A stretch of DNA of 64,000 bases from Cutaneotrichosporon cavernicola. Its lineage: Eukaryota; Basidiomycota; Tremellomycetes; Trichosporonales; Trichosporonaceae. The notes under the pieces were generated by a model. It saw only the letters and a program-made list of their open reading frames with translations, made no database searches and had not been told where the DNA came from. The DNA lies in assembly GCF_030864355.1 (NCBI RefSeq), contig NC_083393.1, forward strand, positions 1,612,001 to 1,676,000. Reading direction: 5' to 3'. This document shows, piece by piece, positions 31,915 through 41,630 of this stretch; the first letter of the stretch is position 1, and every line of letters begins with the position of its first letter. The position numbers were made by a program, and so were the translations under genes.

Positions 31915-32838
31915 GATGAGGAAGGGAAGAGGGTTGTGGTGGTGAATGTGGTGTTTTTGATGAAGAAGAGAGAGAGAGGGATGAAGAATGAGTTGTGTTG
32001 AGTAACAGTAGGTGAGATGTGTGTGAGAGGGTTGAAGAGGAGGACCAGGAAGGAGCAATGACGGGGGGGAAGGTAGGTCGGGAGGGGTGGGTGGTGGCTG
32101 CTCTACGTTGCTCAATTCAGGGTGTCGTGCCTAGAAAGTTGGATCCTTTGATTCTCTGCTCCTATGCCTACTCTACCATGCGGCAACTTGGTCTTGTTCA
32201 GGGTACATTTAGTGACTGTTGATTCGGCCGTCCAAGCCGCCTAGCACCGAGTTCGAAATAACAGTTAAAAGATAACCAAATAGTCACAAATGGATACCCT
32301 GGCAGGCCAGCAACCTCTGTCACGAGTCTGTGTCTGTCGAATCGTCAGTGCGTTCCCAAATGAATCACAATCAAACGCGCCAAGAGAAGCGGCGCGCAAG
32401 GTTATGCACAAGCACAAGCACACAAGGAATTAGTCCGACACATTCCACTCGGCCTCGGCGCCACTTTCAACAACGTGATTCACTTGCGACGCCGAGTCAC
32501 TTGAAGAGTTTGAGATTGACAGAGGTGTCGCGTGCCTCAACAGAGAGGTGGAGGAGGAGCACGCATCCCCTCCTCTCTCCTTTTGTAGGCCGATCAACGC
32601 CGCCAGTACCGCCGGCAGTTGATTCAGGGTATTCACTGCCAATCCGACAATCCCTATCCGACCCCTCCACTTTCCCTCCACCCACCTTGCATCGCCGAAC
32701 AGGCCGACGTCCTAATCAATTCCAGTTTATTACAACCGCTTCTAATCTGCATTTTCCTAATCCCTCTAGGATCCAGGCACGCTTCGCAAAAGTTGGAAGT
32801 GAGCATGGACGCCAGTTTGTCTCTCTGTTGACAACTAC
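31915..32838. promoter_or_regulatory. divergent promoter region, IDH1 / Trm140-type gene
   Basis: The 924 bp between two divergent genes. The IDH1 side is strongly purine-biased on the plus strand (GA runs near 31920-32080), that is, a CT-rich leader on the coding strand. No gene or RNA can be supported. Confidence 0.45.
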
Positions 32839-34180
32839 ATGCTCATACGCAGGCTTGCATTCGCCGCACGCTCCATCCGCCACTCATCCACCATGTCTGA
32901 CCCCGTTCCCGCCGCCGTAGCCGTGGCCCCTCAGACTGCCACGCCCACCCCAACCCTGTCCACCACCTCGTCGCCGCACGACACGCCGGGATGCACGACC
33001 CCAATCCCACCGAGCGCCGAGGCCGGTCCGTCGACGCTGCGCGTAAGCGTCATCGATAAGTGGCTCAAACCAAACGGGCCGCCCAAGGGCGTGTCCTTTG
33101 GCGCCCGCAAGTTGCAGGAACAGGACGACGTGTGGAGCAACAATGCCTGGTGCGTAAACCCAAGGTATCCACAAAGCCGTGCTGATGATTAGGGACCACG
33201 CCGAGCTGCCGGACGACTTTGAGGAACGAGCTGCTGAGATTATGGAGGCGCATGCTGCGTCACCCGTTCCCGATAATAAGGTGACAGAGTACAATGCCCG
33301 TCCGGCAAAGTACTGGGACAAGTTTTACAGCCACCACGCGGACCAGTTCTTCAAGAACCGGCGCTGGCTGCCGCTCGAGTTCCCGGAACTCGTGTTGTGC
33401 TGCGAGCCCGATGCCGGACCCAAGGTGGTCCTCGAGGTCGGCTGCGGGGCCGGCAACACCGTCTTCCCGCTGCTGATGCACAACGAGAATCCGGATCTAC
33501 GCATCTTCGCAACAGACTACTCGAAGACGGCCGTAAAGGTCGTCCAGTCGAGCGAAATGTATCCGCGCGCAGAGCATGGACTGGGTCAACTCTCGGCGTC
33601 GGTTTGGGATATCTCGAGCCGGCCGAGCGACGAGGCCGCAGCGCAGGGCATGACATACAGCCTCCCAGAGGGTGTTGAGGCTGGATCGGTTGACGTCCTC
33701 ACCGTCGTCTATGTCCTCAGCGCACTGCATCCTGACGAGTGGGCGCAGGCGGTTCACAACCTCTACTCGTGCCTCAAGCCGGGTGGTCTACTGCTCGTCC
33801 GCGACTATGGGCGGCACGACCTCGCCCAGCTTCGGATCAAGAAAGAGCGTCTGCTCGACGTGCCCAACTTTTATATCCGCGGCGACGGGACCCGTGTTTA
33901 CTTTTTCGAGAAGGACCAGCTTGGCGACATGCTCACGGCACCACCACGGGGTGCTGAGACGGGAAACATGTTCCAGATCAACCAGCTGGCAGAGGACCGG
34001 CGTTTGGTGAGTAGGGCAAGCGAAGCGAGTCTGGCGAGAGTGGGGGAGGTTGCCATGTCGCTCGCTCGCCGAGCAGATCACTTGGGCTCTCGGTACATCT
34101 GCTAACACCAGCTCGTCAACCGCAAGGAGCAGAAGAAGATGTACCGCATCTGGCTACAGGCCAAAGCAACCAAGCTGTAA
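32839..34180 (+). CDS. TRM140: tRNA N3-methylcytidine methyltransferase (Trm140/METTL2-6-8 family)
   Basis: Three exons (32839-33149, 33193-34006, 34112-34180) give 397 residues. The SAM-binding core shows VLEVGCGAGNTVFPLL (motif I), and FATDYSKTAV and VYVLSALHPDEW follow in order. NARPAKYWDKFYSHHADQFF upstream, with KNRRWL after it, is the block typical of m3C32 methyltransferases. The last 23-residue exon (LLVNRKEQKKMYRIWLQA) matches the conserved C-terminus, supporting the 105-nt final intron. Two in-frame starts exist. ATG 32839 gives a leader MLIRRLAFAARSIRHSS that looks mitochondrial; ATG 32893 starts MSDPVP in a good context. The enzyme methylates C32 of tRNA-Thr/Ser. Confidence 0.92.
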
Positions 34181-34339
34181 TATTATGTACCGGGTATTGG
34201 CATTAGGCCGCGTCGCTGGCGCTCTCCTCTCTAAAGGCACCTTGCCCAACACGTCCACAAAGTTGATCAGTGCCACATCTCAACCCACCACCCACAAAAC
34301 CATGACTTCCGATGCATACACGCATCAGGCCAAAAGCTA
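34181..34339. other. short spacer before tRNA-Val
   Basis: It should contain the 3' untranslated region of the methyltransferase gene; nothing else visible. Confidence 0.3.
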
Positions 34340-34428
34340 TGACCTCTGGCGGGATCGAACCGCCGACCTCATGCGTAACTCGTATTCACGTGTTAAGCAT
34401 GCGCTCTAACCAGCTGAGCTAAGTGGCC
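34340..34428 (-). tRNA. tRNA-Val(AAC) with 15-nt intron
   Basis: The anticodon stem CATGC/GCATG is perfect around AAC at 34-36, with a 15-nt intron after position 37. D and T arms are normal (GGCGG-TTCGATC-CCGCC). The acceptor stem GGCCACT/AGAGGTC has an A-A opposition at 5-68. It is identical in its mature part and intron to the copy at 35644-35732. Confidence 0.9.
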
Positions 34429-35643
34429 GTGCTGATGGTCGTCTTTTCGCCCTGGGAGTGTTCCACGACGCCTCTCGCCCCGCGATTCTGCTCCCCTTCC
34501 AGAGTCGCTGAGGCTGATATTGGAGTAGTGCGATTGGGTTATCGGGTCGTGGGCAAAGCCTTGGGTGAGGCAGTGGGGCAGCACGGCCGGTAGCCCAGAC
34601 AACGCAGAAGCCTGAGAACAATAACACTCCCGTACAACCGTTGGACATTGCAGGCTCACTCCGCCGCGAGCATGACTTGCTCACTTTCTAAATACCTTGT
34701 GCGTTTCAATGACGGCCATGCACAGCCATGTCGAGCAGTTGAATATCCTTTTACTGTCATAGAACGGGATATCCCTGGTGATGCAGCTGAAACCTAAGTT
34801 GAACGTTGGCGTCACCCAACTTTGTGTGGTTTCAATTCCCCGCGAGCCCAGATGAGCGCCAGTCAGAGGTGTGGGGTTGTTCTGGCTGGACTATCTTCGG
34901 GCGTTTGGCAACAACTACAATCAAGGAATCTCGATTTCGCCCCAGTCTGAAGTTGCAACCTTGGATGGTCTGAGTCTTGGGGTGTTGACCCGATACTTGG
35001 CCCCTTGCAATGCAGACTGCAACGGGTCCCAGAACCTCTAGGTCATGCCTGGCGGTTGACGATTTGGAGAACCAACTCCCTGTCGGGGCTGGCTTACGCG
35101 TGCCCACTTAGACCCTCCAGTTGTCGACCTTGACATACGGAGAGGACACAGAAGACACAGAAGACACAGAAGACACAGAAGACACAGAGGACATGGCCAC
35201 TGAAGCGCTGCAGAAAGCTCGCCCAGTGATATGTGCGCCTATAAAAGGTTCTCAAGTCCTCACGGACAAAGCGGTCTGTGACACTACGTAACATCGAGAC
35301 CTCTCTCGCTGACAAGTCGTCGCGGTCTACGCCGGGTGTCCCTGTTCTCTACTGCCAGATGGCCGCCGTCAAGACCGGCCGATCACGGGCCCTGCTTGGC
35401 CCGCCGCGCATGCCCTCGCAAAAGCAATCCACCGTCGCACAGCCTGAGGCGGGAGTAAGGTGGAGGAAGCGGGAGTGGCCGCGGTATTGTCTGTCTCGCA
35501 ACACTGTGGCACGTGACGCGCCAACGACGCCACACTCTCACCGTGCCTGACGATCGTTGACGTCACATTCACACTCGATCTCCTCCGTCTCAAGCAAAAG
35601 CAACAACCCCATGCATCCGCATGGGCACTCTAAGCAAAAGCTG
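34429..35643. other. gene-free stretch between two identical tRNA-Val genes
   Basis: No exon supported. A 9-bp repeat array lies at about 35141-35192. The bases just before both tRNA-Val 3' ends (CAAAAGCT-TGACC) are nearly the same, so the duplication included a little flank. Confidence 0.5.
35141..35192. repeat. 9-bp tandem repeat, about 5 copies
   Basis: A run of the 9-bp unit ACACAGAAG with small edge variation. It overlaps no gene. Confidence 0.8.
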
Positions 35644-35732
35644 TGACCTCTGGCGGGATCGAACCGCCGACCTCATGCGTAACTCGTATTCACGTGTTAA
35701 GCATGCGCTCTAACCAGCTGAGCTAAGTGGCC
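35644..35732 (-). tRNA. tRNA-Val(AAC) with 15-nt intron, second copy
   Basis: Same 89-nt sequence as at 34340-34428, including intron and the A-A opposition in the acceptor stem, on the same strand 1.3 kb away: a recent tandem duplication or gene conversion. Confidence 0.9.
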
Positions 35733-36379
35733 TGAGCTGAGAGACAGATTTTGTCGTTTCGTACGAGCGAAGGATCCGCAGAGAGGGCAACAAGCATCAG
35801 GGCGCTGATGCGTCTTGGCAGTGGAGGCGGGATGTCTGGACTATTGGGGATAGCGGATTACGGATTACAGATTAGGGGTTCAGCCTTGAGAGCAGAGGGA
35901 TAGAGTGACTGGGTGGACCTGGTAATTTTGGTCACATCGCGGTTGATCGGGTGACTGACCGATCCCTGTGATCCGGTGAGTTAACAATGAGTACCTTTTG
36001 GTTACCCTCTCCTATTTGAACATGCCCACTTTGCGATGGACCCGCATCACACCTTACTGAGCCCACTGCTCATTTGGTCACTCCTCCGCGTCAGTTCCGA
36101 CCATTACGGTACTCTGTGCAGCAATGCAACCTGGCCAGCCTGAGCAATGCATGCATCGGTCATCCTGGACCAGGACTGACCCCAGACCTCATTCAGACCG
36201 AGTTGAGTTGAGCGGGTTGCCAGGCTGTACTGTATCTGTACTGTAACTGTCACAGCTGCCCTAACTCTATTCATGCAACCTCGTTTGTCCCGCGTCTCGG
36301 TAACTCGGCGTCCCAGCGTTTCTTTTCTTCGTTGTCCCTATCCACCACTCCATCGTTCCTGCCGACCTTGTTCGCCAGA
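35733..36379. other. gene-free stretch, promoter of CRAL-TRIO gene
   Basis: No gene or repeat of note; short near-palindromic GGATTACGGATTACAGATTA runs at about 35853. The last 150 bp should contain the promoter and leader of the gene starting at 36380. Confidence 0.4.
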
Positions 36380-37761
36380 ATGCCGTTCCCCATATGGCTG
36401 CTCGACCCGTACCTGTTCACGCAGGTGTCGCCTTCGCCGCCGGATCCCAAGTCCAAGGCGCTGAGTTCGGAGCCGTCCAAGATTGCGTTCTTGCCACCAC
36501 TCAACGACAAGCAGGGCGCCCAGCTCGGCGCGATCATCAAGCACTTTAGCGCGGAAGGATATTCCCTCCCCATCGCCGAGGGCAAAACGGAGCGCGCGCC
36601 GCTCAGCGTGCGCGAGATGATGTGGCTCGTACGTTGCAGAACATGAATAAGCTTACAGGCAGAGTAGAGACCAGATGCTCAAGTGAGTAAAACATAGACC
36701 TGCACGCTGACGACCAGGTACCTGACTGGTAAGTGACGCGTCGAGTGGTGACGAATCAGCTAACCCCAGTGACGGGGAACGCCAAGGAGGCGATCGCGCG
36801 AATGGAGCGTACAGTCGTGTGGCGCCGCAGCACTGGTATCGACGACATGGACACACACATGGAAGGGGTCGAGGAAGAGTGTCGCACTGGCAAGGCAATT
36901 GTACAGGGCTTTGGACCGTCGGGCATGCCCGTCCTTTACCTCTTCCCCAACCGTAACCACCTTCCCCCAGACCAACGCAAGGCGATCCACCTTGTGCGTA
37001 GCCCATGTCCATGTCCACTGTTTTAACTGACGTTAGATCTGGATGCTCGAGCGCGCGATCGACTTGATGGCGGGCGGCGTAACGTTTGTGTCCCCATGGC
37101 TGGGCTGATGGCAGCAAAGTCGTCGCAATCTTCGTGTTCAACGAGAAACGCACTGGCGCACCGACATCCCTCGCTATTGGCAGGGAGACGATCCACTATC
37201 TCATGCAGCACTACCCCGAGATTGCAGGTACAACCGTGCTCTACCGCATGTCGTGGGCCGCGCGCGCTTTCTTTGGCATCATGTGGCCCTTCATCGACTC
37301 GGAAGTCAGGGCCAGGTTCCGCATCGTCAACCGCTCTGGCCGCATCAGCGAAAAGGATGTGCAGCGGCACGCGCTGGTGCGCGAGTGTGGTGGTGACCTC
37401 GAGGTGAGTTGCTGGAAGAATCGACGGTGTTTGGAGAAGAAAGACGAGGAAGGCCGCTGCTGACGCTTAGTGGTTCCACGAACACGAGTCGTACTGGCCC
37501 GCACTCATCACGGTGTGCAGGAAACGGCGGGCAGAGTACGAGCGTCGGTTCGTGGAGCTCGGCCCAGCCGTCGGGATCGAAGAGCGCAAGTTCAGGTTTG
37601 TCAATCTGGAAGAGCAGCACCTGTACAACATGCCGGACATGAATGGGTCGGTTGTGCGCACGGCCGCGGACATCTACAACATTCCAGACGCGCACAGGAC
37701 CAAGTCGTCGATGGAAAGCGGGGCACCGAGCGCCGTTGTCGAGCCGGGAAGAAGTGGATGA
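36380..37761 (+). CDS. CRAL-TRIO (Sec14-like) lipid-binding protein
   Basis: Seven exons (36380-36628, 36663-36682, 36718-36728, 36770-36993, 37037-37083, 37115-37403, 37471-37761) give 376 residues. Exons 2 and 3 are only 20 and 11 nt, yet restore SRDQMLKYL, the helix that leads into the CRAL-TRIO N-terminal segment, and the frame on both sides. The CRAL-TRIO core follows: GKAIVQGFGPSGMPVLYLFP, then LMQHYPEIAGTTVLYRMSW and FIDSEVRARFRIV, the lipid-pocket gate region. Sec14-type proteins exchange or present phosphoinositide and other lipids between membranes. The start ATG 36380 (MPFPIWLLDPYLF) is the first in frame. Intron 5 uses an unusual GTTTGT donor, and its 31 nt are the weakest join. 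Confidence 0.8.
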
Positions 37762-38031
37762 GTATCTGGGCAAGAGGTGTTTTGGTAATATTCACGTCGT
37801 GGCTTCTATAACATTGTATGCACACGTAGGGTGTTGCAAACAGCGGACATGGGGCTGTGGAGGCAAGACGCCCCTCAGCTGAGGAGAACGATCCACACAG
37901 CACGCCCTCCCTCGCCTTGCCTCCTCGAACGGAATCCCTCAGCGCATCCTCGAGAACCAGGTGAGCACAATGTACTCCACGCAACAGGCCGAACACCAGA
38001 GGCTGGACATATACTTTCGACAAGCAAAAGA
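37762..38031. other. spacer after CRAL-TRIO gene
   Basis: 3' region of the CRAL-TRIO gene; no other feature seen. Confidence 0.3.
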
Positions 38032-38130
38032 TGACTACTGGCGGGCTCGAACCGCCGGCCTCACGCGTACACGGATAAGCTCCTGAAGCTCTTGTGAAGC
38101 GTGCGCTCTAACCAACTGAGCTAAGTTGCC
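38032..38130 (-). tRNA. tRNA-Val(CAC) with intron
   Basis: The anticodon stem CACGC/GCGTG encloses CAC at 34-36; an intron of about 25 nt follows position 37. The T arm is GGCGG-TTCGAGC-CCGCC. The acceptor stem GGCAACT/AGTAGTC has an A-A opposition at 4-69, one step away from the mismatch in the Val(AAC) genes. Confidence 0.9.
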
Positions 38131-38435
38131 GATGCTATCACGTTTTACGCTCGTTCAGGCGCCATAAAGACGTCCATAGACAGTTGTCGGAGTCGCGGAG
38201 ATCGCGGAGATCGCGGAGATCGCGGAGGTCGCGGACGCGTTTCGCAAAGCCAGATGCCCGGGATGGGTCAGAACGCCTTGGTGGGTTAGAGACGTCAGCT
38301 TGGGTCGTGTGTGAGACGGGTATCCATACCGGGTATGTATCGCAGTGTGTGCAGGCTAGATCAATCGCAGGCTCAAGCCTTGGCTTTCTGTCGTCAGCTT
38401 GCCAAACTCCCAACAGCTGAATCCATCTCAAGGAT
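38131..38435. other. spacer with 9-bp repeat
   Basis: Contains the array at 38192-38236; otherwise empty. Confidence 0.4.
38192..38236. repeat. 5 x 9-bp tandem repeat
   Basis: Five copies of a 9-bp unit (GTCGCGGAG / ATCGCGGAG), the last varying at its end. Confidence 0.85.
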
Positions 38436-38654
38436 TCACTGACACCCAACACCTTCCTCCCTCTCTGCCCAACCCACCTTATCAGCCTTGGCGCGCATCA
38501 TCTTCCTCTTCTTGGCCTTGTCCGCTGCCGCCTTGTCGCTCGGCTCCTCGGCCTTGGGAGGGGGCGTCACAGGCCTCGTAGCCGCTTTGGTCCTCTTGCG
38601 CGTCTCGCGTTCCTTGATCGTAGGGCGCTTCTTAAACTTGGCAGAGCGACCCAT
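38436..38654 (-). CDS. small Lys/Arg-rich conserved-type protein
   Basis: 72 residues from the ATG at 38654, starting MGRSAKFKKRPTIKERETRK. More than a third of residues are Lys/Arg, with Ala and Pro in the middle, which suggests a nucleolar or RNA-associated protein. Short fungal proteins with this MG(R/K)SAKF start are common, and I recall no assigned function. A GTGGGT donor after codon ADK and a CAG just before a TGA would give an alternative 59-residue end; no branch site is seen there, so I keep the unspliced end. It is divergent from the FYVE gene, 188 bp away. Confidence 0.65.
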   Translation of the reverse strand: MGRSAKFKKRPTIKERETRKRTKAATRPVTPPPKAEEPSDKAAADKAKKRKMMRAKADKVGWAEREEGVGCQ

Positions 38655-38842
38655 GTTATGTTGAATGTTGAATCGTAAGTCGATAAGCAATATTGACAGG
38701 AACAATTGAACAATTGCAATCCTCCAAATGCGGGGCCATCTCACATCAAGCGGGACCAAAAGGGCCTCCACCAGCTACCTACCAACTGCCAGCTACCAGA
38801 CACGCGGCCAACTCGCCACCTACCTTCTTCCATACCATCACC
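38655..38842. promoter_or_regulatory. short bidirectional promoter
   Basis: Only 188 bp separate the ATGs of the small basic protein (minus) and the FYVE protein (plus), so both must be driven from this interval. A CAATTGAACAATTGCAAT run at about 38701 is the only AT-rich palindromic spot. Confidence 0.5.
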
Positions 38843-41180
38843 ATGGCTCAGCCAGGCGGAGCCAACCCGCCCAGACGCGCGTTTGGCAACCAACCCCGGC
38901 CAAGCAGTACTGCAAGTGCGTCGGCGCTGCTTGCGTCCGTCCCTCCAGAACCACAGAGAGCGCGGGCGTCGTCGGCAGCAGCGCAGAGCGGTGCCGCTGT
39001 TGCTGCTGCTCACCAGTGGTTGAGTGCGCTTGCACCAAGGGGCGAGGGGAGGGGACGAGAGTTTATCTCAAACACCCTAAGTGGGGTGGCTAATGTCGCT
39101 TCGACAGTGGGACAAGAGTTGAATGGCGTAATCGCGCGCGGAGCGCATAGCCGGAATGGAAGCCAGGTGGGGCCGGGGGTGAACGGTACATCGAGCCCAC
39201 CGCCTGGCGAATTGCCATTCGCGCCGCGCGTGAATAAGCGGGACTCGCACGCATCACGTCGCGACTCGTCCGTCTCCCAACCACCCACCGCTCTCGCTCC
39301 CGCTCCATCACCCCTCCCCGTCCCCGGTCCACCCTCCGCTCCCACACTAGCCCCTCCAGCTCCGCCAGCAAATGCGCGGCGACTCGGCCCGCCTGCACCA
39401 GCGAACGCACGTCGCCTAGTCCGCGAATCTGCTCCTCCCACCCCACTTCCTCTGAGCGACTCGAGTCCAGATGCCCGCACCCTCTCGCCGTCACCTACGG
39501 CCGCGGCGTTCCAGCGCGCCAACTCGTTCGACGGGCGATCCAGCCATACCCGAGCCAGTAGCTTTCCCTTTCCCCTATCAACCTCACCCGCGCCCTCGGC
39601 CGCAAGTACAAGTAGCCGGCGGGCGCGCGGCACACCGTACAAGATTGGGTTCCAGCCGAGCGGAGTCCGGCGGGACCGGAGTATCGATTTCGTAGCTGCG
39701 CGCAAGGCCAATGCCTCGGAGCGCGACAAGGAGGAAGGGAGGCTGAATCGACGATGGGCCAAGGTACGTTTCTCTACAGTCCGGAGCGTACCGTACTAAC
39801 TCCAGCTCGTGGACTTGCATTTCAACCCCTCGACCCAGACTTCGCCGATGGCACGATCGGGAAGCAGCTCGTTCTCGTTGAGCTCGATCGTCAATGCGCG
39901 TCCACAGGTTAACATGGACGATGTGGTTGACAGCCTCAAGCCTCGGCAAGTGTGGAAGGGACTCAAGGCTGCCGCAGGGCCGGGACCAGAGGAGGCGCGC
40001 AAACGCGCAGAAGAACAGCGCATCGTCAAGTGGGAACCAGATAGCGAAGTGCGCAAGTGCCGTATCTGTGCGGCGGCATTCAGCCTCAGCACACGCAAAC
40101 ACCACTGTCGACTGTGTGGGCGCATTGTGTGCTCCCTCGCCCCCACTCCGCCAGCGCTCTTGGCTGTACAGATGCAGCTGTTCGCTGATGGCGGCGAGCT
40201 GCCACCTGGAACGAGGCGGCACAAGTGCTCTCTCCTTCTCGTGGCAGACTGGCGCACAGGTCGCGGCGAGGAGGTCGACGAAGGATTCGTCGGCTGGATG
40301 AGTCTCGACCAGGAGAAGGAACCAGTCGCCATTCGGCCCTCACGGCACCACCGCCACCGCTCGGGCAGCATACTGAGCGACACATCCTCCACGACAACCA
40401 ACGACGAACCACAACGCACCATCCCCCTCCCGCAGCAGCCGCAGGAGGTGCAAGTCAAGGGTGTGCGCGTGTGTCGCGAATGCTGGGCGACTGTCTCGTG
40501 GGTATCCATAACCTCCAAGCTGACCGCAGGCGCAAGCAGAAGATTGTGGACCGGACAAGCATCACCCCTTTTGCGCGACTGTACGCCGCCCTCCGCTCTC
40601 TGCAGGCCGAGGTCACAGGCCTCCTCCCCTCATTCGAGGCGGGCGTGGCGGACCTCCAGCGCGCCTCGGAGGATACGGACCCATCCACCACCCTCCTGAA
40701 CACGCACAAGAACCTCCTCGCCCTGCTGGGACAGTACGACACCCTCGCAAAGCGCGTGAGCGCGGCTCCATGCGAACCGGGGGGCTCGCAGGCGGCAGTC
40801 CAGCGGGCGCTGGCACGCAGCGCGGCCGAGTTCCTCGCGCGTGCGGCGGTGACTGCGCAAGAACTCCCACGGCTACAGCGGCGCGCGGCGGCCGCAAAGG
40901 CGCGAACCATGGTCGTCGTGGAGCAGCGCTTGCCCGACGTATTGCGGGCTGAGGGGATTGCCGAGGACGCGGCCGAGGATGTTGCGCGCGCTCTGCAACC
41001 GTTGCTCGAACAGCAGGCACAGCTTGAGTGCGTCGATTACAGGGATAGGCTGATATTAGATCGTTTATTGCGGAAGCGAATGCGCAGCGCAAGTATGACG
41101 ATTCCCGGTCGCTCGCGGTAGCGCTGGGCGAGATCGAGAACGAGATTGCGCGGTTGACCGCTAGCGCACTCGACGCATAG
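38843..41180 (+). CDS. PEP7: FYVE-domain endosomal tether (Pep7/Vac1, rabenosyn-like)
   Basis: Four exons (38843-39763, 39806-40497, 40530-41027, 41060-41180) give 743 residues. The first 300 are disordered and Pro/Ala/Ser-rich. Then comes an acidic/basic linker and a FYVE finger from about residue 395: KCRICAAAFSLSTRKHHCRLCG contains the first two Cys pairs and the R-x-HHC-x-CG phosphoinositide motif (quoted in two parts: KCRICAAAFSLST and RKHHCRLCG). The last pair CREC is more than 100 residues later, so the finger carries a large insertion. The C-terminal third is helical and ends in the FIAEANAQRKYDD region that matches the Rab-binding end of Pep7. It binds PI3P and Rab5-type GTPase to promote fusion at endosomes. 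Confidence 0.85.
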
Positions 41181-41630
41181 TACAGGCTGCCCCAGGGTGG
41201 GCAGGTCAGTGGCGCGGGAGGTGGGGGAGACCCGTGAGGTTGCGATGAGAGATTGGGAATGTGTTGAGGGTACGCATGTGTAGGTGCAGGGTAGGGCATG
41301 GGAGACACTTCCATCATGCAGGATCACAGGGCATGGGCCGCGAAGCGAGACGCGAGTGAGAGAGAAGCTGCTCTACAATGCTTCGACGCCAAGCGTGAGC
41401 GTTACAATCTAGACGGGACTCGAGCATTTGACAGAAAAAAGGTTGTATTTGTCATGACAAGACGCTGTGCGGCAGCTACAATACATAGGAATGATTGGAT
41501 AAATGTGACGTGGGTCGTTACGCTGCGTGCGATGATGTGTGTGTGTGCAGGGTGGTACAGATGACGGGGAACGAGCACAGATGGAATGCGATGATGACGG
41601 AATCGGAATGAGAAAGACGGCGAGTGTCCA
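41181..41630. other. convergent 3' region
   Basis: A spacer between the FYVE gene (plus) and the disordered-protein gene (minus); untranslated ends only as far as I can see. Confidence 0.4.

Noticed and set aside
34181..36379. A large segmental duplication around the two identical tRNA-Val genes
   Set aside because: Similarity ends about 10 bp outside the tRNA on one side and at once on the other; only the tRNA gene is duplicated.
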